Assembly (NCBI GenBank): GCA_024234875.1 | Contig: JACKNM010000012.1 | Location: forward strand, 62,001-126,000 | Reading direction: 5' to 3' | DNA length: 64,000 nucleotides | DNA from: Ectothiorhodospiraceae bacterium | GTDB lineage: Bacteria > Pseudomonadota > Gammaproteobacteria > HK1 | Part shown: positions 1 to 7,562 of the stretch, in pieces | Layout of the letters: each line of letters opens with the position of its first letter | Position numbering within the stretch: position 1 is the first letter of the stretch | The notes under the pieces: generated by a model | Told to the model about the DNA's origin: nothing | Seen by the model: only the letters and a program-made list of their open reading frames with translations | Database searches by the model: none | Translations under genes and position numbers: made by a program

Positions 1-318
1 GATGTAGGCGGTCGGCGGCACGACGCCGGGCACGACGCCGGACAGGTTGGCCGTCAGCAGGAACAGGAACAGCGTGGCGAGCAGCGGCACGTAGGGTCGG
101 GCGTCGCAGTGCATGGTCTGGGACAGGTGGTCCTCGATCGCGGTCAGCACGATCTCGACCGCGCTGGCCCAGCGTCCGACCGTGTCGTTCTGGCGCCGCC
201 GCGCGAGCCACGCGCCGAGACCGAGCGCGCCCATCACCGCCCAGGTGGTGACCACCGGTGTGGTGAGCGCCAGCGGACCGATCCGCGCGACCACCGGCGC
301 ATGGAGCGCGACGTCCAT
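1..318 (-). CDS. atpB: N-type F1Fo ATPase subunit a (AtpB), 3' part cut by the window edge
   Basis: Fo subunit a forms the ion half-channels of the membrane sector and works against the c-ring. Only the first 106 codons are in the window. They encode a hydrophobic segment near residues 18-38 and a second near residues 80-98, separated by a polar stretch containing HCDARPYVPLL, typical of AtpB N-termini. The ATG at 318 overlaps the atpR stop in an ATGA junction, so translation is probably coupled. The gene order D-C-Q-R-B is that of the alternative N-ATPase operon, which normally continues with E, F, A and G. The ion-coupling residues and the c subunit lie outside the window, so proton versus sodium use cannot be read here. 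Confidence 0.9.
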   Translation of the reverse strand, partial: MDVALHAPVVARIGPLALTTPVVTTWAVMGALGLGAWLARRRQNDTVGRWASAVEIVLTAIEDHLSQTMHCDARPYVPLLATLFLFLLTANLSGVVPGVVPPTAYI

Positions 319-641
319 CAGCCCTGCTGCGCGGTCGGGTCGAGCCGGCGTCGTCGGCCCTCGGCGCAGGCGCCGCCGACCACCACCAGCCGCCCGACGG
401 TGAATCCGGTGGCGGCGAGCAGCAGGGGCAGGGCGCCGCCGCGTGCCGCGAGCACCGCCAGTGGCACCAGTGCCGCGACGCGCGCGAGGAGCAGGCCGAG
501 GGCGGCGAGTCTGCGGCCCGGTGCCAGCAGCCAACGTGTCTGCACCCGCAGCGTCGTGAAATAGGCGAGCGCCACCATCCCCCCGGCGCCCGCCCAGGCC
601 AGCGCCGCCGACGGGGTGAGCGCGAGCTGGGTGTCCATCAT
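318..641 (-). CDS. atpR: N-ATPase subunit AtpR, small membrane protein
   Basis: A 107-residue protein with three hydrophobic segments (about residues 12-30, 46-68 and 70-90), matching the AtpR family found only in N-ATPase operons. Family knowledge: AtpR is thought to contribute to Fo assembly, with arginines proposed to contact the c subunit; its role is not firmly proven. Two adjacent ATG codons (641 and 638) could start it. It follows atpQ by 40 bases and overlaps atpB by 4 bases. The identification rests mostly on position, size and membrane topology, because the sequence is not strongly motif-bearing. Confidence 0.82.
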   Translation of the reverse strand: MMDTQLALTPSAALAWAGAGGMVALAYFTTLRVQTRWLLAPGRRLAALGLLLARVAALVPLAVLAARGGALPLLLAATGFTVGRLVVVGGACAEGRRRRLDPTAQQG

Positions 642-681
642 GCGTGGTCTCCGGTGATCGAGCGTCCACTCGGTGTCACGG

Positions 682-1005
682 TCATTCCTCGTGCATGCGG
701 CGCCAGGCGAGCCAGAAGCCGAGCGACACGCCGAGCAGCAGCCCCGCCGCGGCGAAGGTGACGCCGGTGCCGAGCGTGCCGTCGAGCCAGCGCCCGAGGG
801 CGAGCCCACCCAATGCCGGCAGCACCACGAGCCACCCGAGCGCGCCGATGAGGGCGAGGTTGCGGCCCACCGAGCGCTCGCCGTCGCGGTCCCAGTCGGC
901 CCGACGGCGGTGGTGTCGTCGCGCCGCGGCCGCCAGCCGGTCGCTGTCGGTCGAGGTGTCACCGACCCCGCGCGACCTGCCAGCGCTCGGCCGCTCGGCG
1001 GTCAC
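682..1005 (-). CDS. atpQ: N-ATPase subunit AtpQ (AtpI-like membrane protein)
   Basis: A 107-residue protein with a basic, polar N-terminal third and two membrane helices (about residues 50-70 and 78-98) joined by a short loop containing GRWLDGTLGTG. This is the pattern of the AtpI/AtpQ family, small two-helix proteins linked to c-ring assembly or divalent cation handling. The ATG at 1005 overlaps the atpC stop (ATGA). Together with atpR next to it, this protein marks the operon as an N-ATPase and not the housekeeping ATP synthase. Confidence 0.85.
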   Translation of the reverse strand: MTAERPSAGRSRGVGDTSTDSDRLAAAARRHHRRRADWDRDGERSVGRNLALIGALGWLVVLPALGGLALGRWLDGTLGTGVTFAAAGLLLGVSLGFWLAWRRMHEE

Positions 1006-1460
1006 CGCGGGTGCCGCTCGCGCCCGCCGGGTCCGTCCTCGTCCCCGGGTCGTGCGAGCCCGGGCTCGCGCGGCGGACGCGCAAAGCGCAGCAACTGCTG
1101 CACGGCCGCGATCTGCAGGCGCGCGGCGCGGGTGCGCGTGTCGACGCTGGCGGCGGCGGTGGCGCGAAGGCGCGCCAGCACCTCGCTCTCCAGGCGCGCA
1201 TGATCGTCGTCACGCACCGCTTCCTGGGTCGCGACCGCGACCTGCGACCCCGACTCGACCGTGAGCACGCCACCACGGACGGCGCAGAAGCTCTCGCTCC
1301 CGTCGGGTCGGCGCCAGCTCAGCACCGAGGGCACCAGCGCGGTCACCAGGCGGGCATGCCCGGGCAGGAGCCCGAATCGGCCGCTCGCGTCCTCCGCGCG
1401 CACCGCCGTCACCGCCTCGTCGACCACCACGGTGGTCGGAGTGCTCACCGTGAGCCTCAT
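1002..1460 (-). CDS. atpC: N-ATPase epsilon subunit (AtpC)
   Basis: The epsilon subunit of the F1 central stalk, 152 residues. The N-terminal beta-sandwich region is clear: MRLTVSTPT at the start, then GRFGLLPGHA at about residues 27-36, the conserved epsilon signature. The C-terminal helical part (after residue 85) is arginine- and alanine-rich and ends in a Gly/Pro/Asp-rich tail that looks poorly conserved. The ATG at 1460 overlaps the atpD stop in an ATGA junction, which fixes the start. Confidence 0.9.
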   Translation of the reverse strand: MRLTVSTPTTVVVDEAVTAVRAEDASGRFGLLPGHARLVTALVPSVLSWRRPDGSESFCAVRGGVLTVESGSQVAVATQEAVRDDDHARLESEVLARLRATAAASVDTRTRAARLQIAAVQQLLRFARPPREPGLARPGDEDGPGGRERHPR

Positions 1461-2908
1461 CGCGGTGACGCGGCGTGCTCCTTCGCCGCTGCCTCGTCGA
1501 GGTCGCCGACCATGTAGAGCGCGCTCTCGCTCCAGTCGTCGCAGCGCCCGTCGAGGATGTCCTGGCAACCGCCGAGGGTGTCGGCCACCGCCACCGAGCG
1601 CCCGGCGAGCCCGGTGAAGGCCTCGGTCACGCCGAATGGCTGGGTGAGAAAGCGCTGCAGTCGTCGGGCGCGGCGCACCAGCGCGCGGTCCTCGCCGCTC
1701 AGCTCCTCGACACCGACCAGGGCGATGATGTCGCGCAGCTCGCGATAGCGGGCCACCGTCTCGCGCACCCCTTGCGCCACGCGGTAGTGGTGGTCGCCGA
1801 CGACCAGCGGATCGAGCAGCACCGACGACGACTGCAACGGGTCGATCGCGGGGTAGAGCCCCTCCGCGGCCATCGCCCGGGAGAGGACGATGGCGCTGTC
1901 GAGATGGCCGAAGATCTCGGCCACCGCCGGATCGGTGAAGTCGTCGGCGGGAACGTACACGGCCTGGATCGAGGTCACGGTGGCGCCGGCGACGGACGCG
2001 ATGCGCTGCTCGAGCGCGGCCACCTCGGTGGCGAGCGTCGGCTGGTAGCCGACCCGCGACGGCAGCCGGCCGAGCAGGCCCGAGACCTCCGCGCCCGCCT
2101 GCACGAAGCGGAACACGTTGTCCATCAGCAACAGCACGTTGCGCCCGAGCACGTCGCGGAAGTGCTCGGCGATGGTGAGCGCGGTGGCGCCGGCGCGCCA
2201 GCGTGCGCCCGGCGGCTCGTTCATCTGCCCGAGCACGAGCACGGTGCGCTCGAGGACGCCGGAGGCGCGCATCTCGAGCGCGAGCTCGTGGGCCTCGCGG
2301 GTGCGCTCGCCGATGCCGGCGAACACCGACACGCCGGCGTGCGCGTGCGCCGTGGCGCGGATCAGCTCCATGACCAGCACCGTCTTGCCCACCCCGGCCC
2401 CGCCGAACATGCCGGCCTTGCCGCCGCGGGCGAGCGGGCTGAGCAGGTCGACGACCTTGATACCGGTCTCGAACACCGAGAACGCCGCCTGCCGTGCCGC
2501 GAGCGGCGGGGGTGGCTGGCGAATCGAGCGGCGCGTGAGGCCGGGATCGAGCGGCGGGCCGCCGTCGACCGGCCGACCGAGGGTGTCCAGGATGCGCCCG
2601 AGCACCCCTTCCCCGACCGCCACCTCGACCGGGCCGTCGAGCGGGCGCGCCGTCGCGCCGCGGCTCAGCCCGCCGGTGCCGTCGAGCGCAACCGCCCGAA
2701 CCGTGAGCGGGTCGACGTGGAGCGCGACCTCGGCCACCACCGGGCGCCCCTCGACCATGATCTCGACCGCGTCGCCGACCCGGGGCAGAGGAGGGGCGGC
2801 GAATCGGAGGTCCACCACCGAGCCGCGCGCCGCCACGACGAGCGCGGGCCACGACCCACGCTTCGCGTGAGCGCTGCTCGGCCGCCCCATGACTTGCGTG
2901 TGCTCCAC
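1457..2908 (-). CDS. atpD: N-type F1Fo ATPase beta subunit (AtpD)
   Basis: Catalytic F1 beta subunit. The P-loop GGAGVGKT is at residues 159-166, the catalytic glutamate lies in GERTRE, and the LLLMDNVFRF strand follows. At 483 residues it has normal length. It is the first gene of the operon, as in N-ATPase clusters, and it lacks an adjacent alpha-gamma-beta-epsilon arrangement. The start is a GTG at 2908; an in-frame ATG at 2890 is an alternative, and neither has a strong ribosome site. N-ATPases are usually a second, laterally distributed ATPase in a genome that also carries the standard one, often coupled to Na+ (family knowledge). Confidence 0.95.
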   Translation of the reverse strand: MEHTQVMGRPSSAHAKRGSWPALVVAARGSVVDLRFAAPPLPRVGDAVEIMVEGRPVVAEVALHVDPLTVRAVALDGTGGLSRGATARPLDGPVEVAVGEGVLGRILDTLGRPVDGGPPLDPGLTRRSIRQPPPPLAARQAAFSVFETGIKVVDLLSPLARGGKAGMFGGAGVGKTVLVMELIRATAHAHAGVSVFAGIGERTREAHELALEMRASGVLERTVLVLGQMNEPPGARWRAGATALTIAEHFRDVLGRNVLLLMDNVFRFVQAGAEVSGLLGRLPSRVGYQPTLATEVAALEQRIASVAGATVTSIQAVYVPADDFTDPAVAEIFGHLDSAIVLSRAMAAEGLYPAIDPLQSSSVLLDPLVVGDHHYRVAQGVRETVARYRELRDIIALVGVEELSGEDRALVRRARRLQRFLTQPFGVTEAFTGLAGRSVAVADTLGGCQDILDGRCDDWSESALYMVGDLDEAAAKEHAASPR

Positions 2909-3094
2909 CGCCCGATGATGCTCGTCAACACCCCCGCCGGATGCAAGGCGCGCACCGTCTCGCGTTGACGCTCGTCAATCGGCGCTCCGCCGTGACCCCT
3001 CGGCCGGTGGTTGCCCCGGACCCGCGATCCTCGGCACCATCGCCGTCTCGCCTCGGGCAGCGCGCTCGTCCCGGGCGCCACCAGGAGATCCCCG

Positions 3095-4090
3095 ATGCAC
3101 CTCGCTCGCTTTCCCCGCGCCCGTTTCGCCCACCTGCCGACCCCGCTCGAGCCGCTCGACCGTCTGACCGCGGTGCTCGGCGGCCCGCGGCTGTTCGTCA
3201 AGCGCGACGACTGCACCGGTCTGTCCACCGGCGGCAACAAGACCCGCAAGCTCGAGTTCCTGATGGGCGCGGCGCTGGCCCAGGGGGCGGAGTGCGTGGT
3301 GACCCAGGGGGCGGTGCAGTCCAACCACGCCCGCCAGACCGCGGCCGCCGCGGCGCGCCTCGGGCTTGGCTGTCACCTGCTCCTCGAGCGCCGGGTACCG
3401 CACACCGAGTCCGACTACGAGACCACCGGCAACGTGTTCCTGGACCACCTCCATGGAGCCACCGTCACCTGGCACCCCGGTGGCGAGGACATGAACGCGC
3501 TCGCGCTGGCCCACGCCCAGTCGCTCCGCGACCAGGGACCGCGCGCCTACTTCATCCCCGGGGGCGGCTCCAACCCGACCGGCGCGCTCGGCTACGTCGA
3601 TTGCGCGCTCGAGATCCTGCGCCAGGCCGATGCGATGGATCTCCGCGTCGACCTGGTGGTGCACGCGACCGGTAGCGCCGGAACCCAGGCCGGGCTGGTG
3701 GTCGGGTTCGAGGCGTCGAACAGTGGGATCCCGGTGCTCGGGGTCAGCGTGCGCCAGCCGCGGGAGCGTCAGGAGACGACGGTCCACGCGCTGGCCGACG
3801 AGACCGCGCGCTTCCTCGGGGTGCGCGAGCCGATTCGCCGCGAGGCGGTGGTGGCCGACGACCGCTTCGTCGGGCCCGGCTATGGCCAGCCCACACCGGA
3901 GATGGTCGAGGCCATCGAGCTGCTCGCGCGCCACGAGGGCATCCTTCTCGACCCGGTGTACTCCGGCAAGGGAATGGCCGGGCTCATCGGGATGATCCGC
4001 GAGGGCAAGCTCACCCGGGATCAGAACGTCGTGTTCGTCCACACCGGCGGCTCGGTCGGGCTGTTCGCCTACCAGCACCTGTTCGCCTGA
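3095..4090 (+). CDS. PLP-dependent D-cysteine desulfhydrase / cysteate sulfo-lyase family enzyme
   Basis: A 331-residue fold-type II PLP enzyme of the ACC deaminase/D-cysteine desulfhydrase family. The PLP lysine lies in GGNKTRKLEF (about residue 48). QSNHARQTAAAAA follows as the substrate/PLP loop, and GSAGTQAGL (from about residue 190) is the phosphate-cup motif. The start at 3095 has an AGGAG site 8 bases upstream; longer in-frame starts add an unlikely arginine-rich leader. Family members either release sulfide and ammonia from D-cysteine (DcyD) or sulfite and ammonia from L-cysteate (CuyA). The sequence alone does not decide between them, and there is no sulfonate gene beside it. It is divergent from atpD. 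Confidence 0.85.
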   Translation: MHLARFPRARFAHLPTPLEPLDRLTAVLGGPRLFVKRDDCTGLSTGGNKTRKLEFLMGAALAQGAECVVTQGAVQSNHARQTAAAAARLGLGCHLLLERRVPHTESDYETTGNVFLDHLHGATVTWHPGGEDMNALALAHAQSLRDQGPRAYFIPGGGSNPTGALGYVDCALEILRQADAMDLRVDLVVHATGSAGTQAGLVVGFEASNSGIPVLGVSVRQPRERQETTVHALADETARFLGVREPIRREAVVADDRFVGPGYGQPTPEMVEAIELLARHEGILLDPVYSGKGMAGLIGMIREGKLTRDQNVVFVHTGGSVGLFAYQHLFA

Positions 4091-4109
4091 GAGTCCTGCC
4101 GGCCCGCGC

Positions 4110-4133
4110 CGCCGCCCTGACCCCGGGGCGGCG
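4110..4133. terminator. GC-rich hairpin downstream of the desulfhydrase gene
   Basis: CGCCGCCC at 4110-4117 pairs perfectly with GGGCGGCG at 4126-4133, 20 bases after the stop codon. A second small hairpin (GGTTCCG/CGGAACC, 4149-4166) follows. There is no T-run, so this is a possible rather than a classic intrinsic terminator. Confidence 0.4.
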
Positions 4134-4240
4134 ACGCGCGTGCCCACCGGTTCCGGCCCCGGAACCGCCGAAGCCGCTTGACCGCGGGCGTCGCGGCCCT
4201 GATGTCAGTCGTCTGGCGGCGGCGCGGGTCGGGGCGGGCG

Positions 4241-4870
4241 ATGGAGGCGGTCGGGACGAGGGTGCGTTCGCGGCTGGTCCGGGTCGTCGACGGCCTGGCC
4301 GAGAACGGCCTCGCCGTGGTGCCGCGATTCCTGCCCCCGGGGCTGGTCGAGCCCCTCGGTGCCGAGGTTCGGCAGCAGTGGGTGAGCGGCGCCTTCCGCC
4401 AGGCCGCCGTCGGGCGCGGCACCCGGCGCCAACTCCGCCCGGACGTGCGGCGCGACCACGTGCGCTGGCTCGATCCGCTGGACTGCTCGCCGCCGGAGCG
4501 CGGTTGGCTACGGACGATGGAGCGGCTGCGACGCGCCCTGAATCGCGAGCTCCAGCTCGGGCTCCTCGACTTCGAGACCCACGCGACGGTCTACCCGCCG
4601 GGTGCTTTCTATCGCGCGCACCTGGACCGCTTCGCCGACGCCGACCACCGCACCGTCTCGTGCATCGCCTACCTCAACCACGACTGGTCGGTCGCCGACG
4701 GCGGCGCGCTCCGCATCCATCTCGACGGTGACGCGGCGGGGACGTTTCTCGACGTCTCACCGCTCGCCGGGACCCTCGTGGTGTTCGACAGTGGCCGCTA
4801 CCGCCACGAGGTGCTGGCCGCCCGCCGCGAGCGGATGAGTCTCACCGGCTGGTTCACACGCAGGGTCTGA
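4241..4870 (+). CDS. 2-oxoglutarate/Fe(II)-dependent dioxygenase, SM-20-like
   Basis: A 209-residue member of the 2OG-Fe(II) dioxygenase superfamily resembling SM-20/prolyl-hydroxylase-like proteins. The iron ligands are visible as HLD (H127, D129) and a distal histidine in YRHEV (H189). R198 in the motif RMSLTGWF is the expected 2OG-binding arginine. The region RAHLDRF...YLNHDW...GGALRIH is characteristic of this group. The start is uncertain: TTG 4178 and ATG 4202 are in frame upstream, and none has a convincing ribosome site. The substrate is unknown; relatives hydroxylate prolines or act on small molecules. It converges on the PilZ gene with only 15 bases between. Confidence 0.82.
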   Translation: MEAVGTRVRSRLVRVVDGLAENGLAVVPRFLPPGLVEPLGAEVRQQWVSGAFRQAAVGRGTRRQLRPDVRRDHVRWLDPLDCSPPERGWLRTMERLRRALNRELQLGLLDFETHATVYPPGAFYRAHLDRFADADHRTVSCIAYLNHDWSVADGGALRIHLDGDAAGTFLDVSPLAGTLVVFDSGRYRHEVLAARRERMSLTGWFTRRV

Positions 4871-4885
4871 CACACCCGCTGCCGG

Positions 4886-5770
4886 TCAGGGCCGGGGCGC
4901 CCCTGCCCCGGTGGTGATGCCGAAGTGGTCGTCCACCACCTTCGCGAGGGCGCGTGTGGCGGCGCTCGCCTCGGGGCCGGCACCGATCTCGATGCGGCAT
5001 GCCTCGGCGAAGGCGGCCTGCAGGGCAGCCGCGATGCGGGCCAGGGGCGAGCGGTGCGCGGGATCGCCCGGTCTGGCACGCCCGCCCAGTTGCTCGAGGT
5101 CCCAGCGCCGGACCTGCACCGTCGCGGTGCGCACGACGTCGACCCGCGCGTTCCAAAGCGCCACCGCGCCGTAGATCGATTGCGCCTGGGCGTCGCCGTC
5201 GGTGCTGCGCTCGGCCAGGGCGTGGAGATGATCCTGCGCCTGCTCGACGAGGTTCGGAATGACACGGACGACGCGCTCGGCCAGCACGTTCGCCGGTGCC
5301 TCGGGTGCGCCCACCGCCGCGCGCGGGGCCTTGGGCGCCGGTCGCTGGGGCAAGGCCCCGGGTCGAGTCGTCGCGGCCGGTGCCGCCGCCGGACGAATCG
5401 TGGCGAGCTTGCGCAGCAGGGCCTCGTTGGCGTTGGCGAACCAGAGCCCGAAGCTGTCCTCGAAGACGCCGCTGGTCAGCCAGCGCACGACGCCGCGGAC
5501 GCGGGCCCGGCGGGTGTCGCCGGGGATCGGGAGCACCAGCTCCACGCGATCGCCGACCTGCATCCGCGCGGTGTCGGCGCGCACGATCTCGAACTGCTCG
5601 GTGTGGATGCGCACGCCCATGCCGTTGGCGCAGAGGTCGAAGACCATGCATTCACGCTGGCGGTCGCCGACCATCGCGCCAGTGAGCTGGCACGGTTGGC
5701 GATGGGTGTCGCGCCGCTCGGCGCGCGCCCAGGCCTGCATCGCCGCCTCGATCTCGGAGCTCATGCTCAT
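4886..5770 (-). CDS. PilZ-domain protein with an uncharacterised C-terminal helical region
   Basis: A 294-residue protein. Residues about 19-110 form a PilZ domain, the c-di-GMP receptor fold. The arginine motif is RRDTHR (R20...R24), and the second motif reads DLCANG at residues 45-50, where the usual serine of (D/N)xSxxG is a cysteine; binding may be altered. A Pro/Ala-rich linker (about 135-165) leads to a helical C-terminal region of unknown function. The start at 5770 is supported by AAGGAGG about 10 bases upstream; the 33 codons upstream in frame are not needed. It is monocistronic. Confidence 0.82.
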   Translation of the reverse strand: MSMSSEIEAAMQAWARAERRDTHRQPCQLTGAMVGDRQRECMVFDLCANGMGVRIHTEQFEIVRADTARMQVGDRVELVLPIPGDTRRARVRGVVRWLTSGVFEDSFGLWFANANEALLRKLATIRPAAAPAATTRPGALPQRPAPKAPRAAVGAPEAPANVLAERVVRVIPNLVEQAQDHLHALAERSTDGDAQAQSIYGAVALWNARVDVVRTATVQVRRWDLEQLGGRARPGDPAHRSPLARIAAALQAAFAEACRIEIGAGPEASAATRALAKVVDDHFGITTGAGAPRP

Positions 5771-5922
5771 CCCCACCGTCGAACCTCCTTTTGCTGGGTC
5801 GCGAGTCCGGTCCGCCCGGTCGGGTCGCCGAAGTCTCGTCGCGTTGCGCGGCCCGCCACCGAGCCGCATCTGGGCACGACGCTAGGGTCTCGCTCTCGGG
5901 CAGCGAAAACCAGTGGGTAAAG

Positions 5923-5937
5923 GTCACGTTTTGTGAC
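5923..5937. promoter_or_regulatory. Small inverted repeat upstream of the oxidase-dpp operon
   Basis: GTCAC-GTTTT-GTGAC lies in the 265-base non-coding gap 5771-6035 between the divergent PilZ and oxidase genes, 99 bases before the oxidase start. The arm sequence and spacing would suit a dimeric regulator. No regulator gene is adjacent, so its role is a guess. I see nothing else clear in the gap. Confidence 0.3.
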
Positions 5938-6035
5938 GGCTCGGGGCGCGCCTGCGGTAGGCCGCGGGCGATGCGTCGTGGCGCCCCGGCCGGACGGCGC
6001 ACTACCATCCCTCCCCGCGGACTCGGAGACCCCCG

Positions 6036-7349
6036 ATGCGCGTGCGCCATCTGCCTCGCGACGACGACACCTGCGGCTGGATTCGTCTGCTTCCCCCGCG
6101 CCCGGCGCCGCGGCGCCTGGAGCGCGACGAGCGGGTGGACTGGGCCGTGGTCGGCGCCGGGTTCACCGGCCTGGCGGCGGCCCGGCGTCTGGCTGCGCTG
6201 GCCCCGGAGGCGCGCGTGGTGGTGATCGACGCGCAACGCGCCGGCGAGAGCGCGTCCGGCCGCAACTCCGGCTTCGCGGTCGACCTCTCCGCCTCGAGGT
6301 CGGGCACCGACACCGACGGTCCCGAGGTCTACCTGCGCAAGCGCCGCCTCAATCTCGCCGGGCTCGCCCTGCTGCGCGAGGCGGTCGAGGGGCGCGGCAT
6401 CGAGTGTCAGTGGCGTGAGATCGGCAAGTACCACTGCGCCGCCGACGCCGGCAACCTCGCCGAGATCGACGCCTTCGTGCGCCTGCTCGAGGGGCTCGGG
6501 TTGGAGCACACGGTGCTCGAGGGCGATGCCCTGGCGCGGCGGCTGGGGACCGACCACTACCTTCGCGGCGTGCACACCCCGCACGCGGTGATGGTGCAGC
6601 CGGCGGCGCTGGCGCGCGGGCTCGCGCTCACGCTGCCGCAGTCGGTCACGCTCTACGAGGAGAGCCCGGTGACCGCGCTCCAGCCGGGGCGCGAGGTCCG
6701 TATCCAGTGTGGCGAGCGCACGGTGCGCGCGCGCAACGTGATCCTGGCCACCAACGGATTTCTGCCGGGGATGGGTGTCCTCGGCCGTCGCCTGCTCCCG
6801 CTGACCCTGACCGCGAGCCTGACCCGTCCCCTCACGTCCGACGAGCGCGCTGCGATCGGTGACCCCGACGACTGGGGCGTGCTGGCCGCGCACGGCATGG
6901 GCGCCACCGTGCGCTATACCGTCGACCACCGGATCATGATGCGCAACACCGCCGAGCGGTGGCCGCGGCTCGCGATGTCGGCGACCGAGCTCGAGGCCCG
7001 CCGAGCGATCCACCTGGCGTCGATTCGGGCGCGGTTCCCCGCGCTCGGCGCGCTCGCGATCGAGCACACCTGGTCCGGCGTGGTGTGCATGACGCGCAAC
7101 CTCTCGCCGTACTTCGGTCGCATCGCGCCGAGCATCTGGGTGTCGGCGGGATACAACGGCTCCGGAATCGCGCGCGGGACGATCGCCGGGTCGTTGCTCG
7201 TCGACCACGCGCTCGGTGTCGGTGGGCCGCTGCTCGACGACATCCGCGCGCTCGCCACTCCGACCTGGATTCCGCCGAGGCCGTTCCTCGACATCGGCGT
7301 CGCGCTACGGATGCGCCGGGCACGACGCGGGCTCGGTCGCGACCTCTGA
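6036..7349 (+). CDS. FAD-dependent amine/amino-acid oxidoreductase (DadA/OrdL-like)
   Basis: A 437-residue flavoprotein of the DAO family, similar to gamma-glutamylputrescine oxidase and D-amino acid dehydrogenase. The ADP-binding motif GAGFTG is at residues 40-45, followed by a basic/acidic pair in VVVIDAQRAGESASGRNSG. A C-terminal FAD motif GYNGSGIARG completes the cofactor site. It would oxidise the C-N bond of an amine or amino acid to an imine. It is followed after 213 bases by a full peptide-type ABC importer on the same strand, suggesting that it oxidises the imported substrate (inference). A CGGAG ribosome site precedes the ATG. Confidence 0.82.
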   Translation: MRVRHLPRDDDTCGWIRLLPPRPAPRRLERDERVDWAVVGAGFTGLAAARRLAALAPEARVVVIDAQRAGESASGRNSGFAVDLSASRSGTDTDGPEVYLRKRRLNLAGLALLREAVEGRGIECQWREIGKYHCAADAGNLAEIDAFVRLLEGLGLEHTVLEGDALARRLGTDHYLRGVHTPHAVMVQPAALARGLALTLPQSVTLYEESPVTALQPGREVRIQCGERTVRARNVILATNGFLPGMGVLGRRLLPLTLTASLTRPLTSDERAAIGDPDDWGVLAAHGMGATVRYTVDHRIMMRNTAERWPRLAMSATELEARRAIHLASIRARFPALGALAIEHTWSGVVCMTRNLSPYFGRIAPSIWVSAGYNGSGIARGTIAGSLLVDHALGVGGPLLDDIRALATPTWIPPRPFLDIGVALRMRRARRGLGRDL

Positions 7350-7562
7350 CGGTGCACGCTCGGTCGCCGACGGTCGCGCATGGTGCGTTGCGCCATGCAG
7401 ACGCGGCGAGACGACCGATCGTTTGCTTGCACGGTTGGCAGCCGTTACGCTCCCGTCCCGCAACCGTCGGCGCGACTGAGTGGTCGGGTGTCGACGGTAT
7501 TCGCGCACGGTCGTGTCCCGTGCGTGCATCGACGAACAAGATCACACCGGGAGAGAGCACAA

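Noticed and set aside
1475..2968. Long plus-strand reading frame opposite atpD
   Set aside because: It is a shadow of the atpD codons in GC-rich DNA: His/Arg/Gly-rich, with no family motifs. The opposite strand encodes a perfect beta subunit.
5887..6035. CRP site at the GTCAC-GTTTT-GTGAC repeat
   Set aside because: The arms and 5-base spacer do not match the CRP consensus TGTGA-N6-TCACA (the orientation is reversed).
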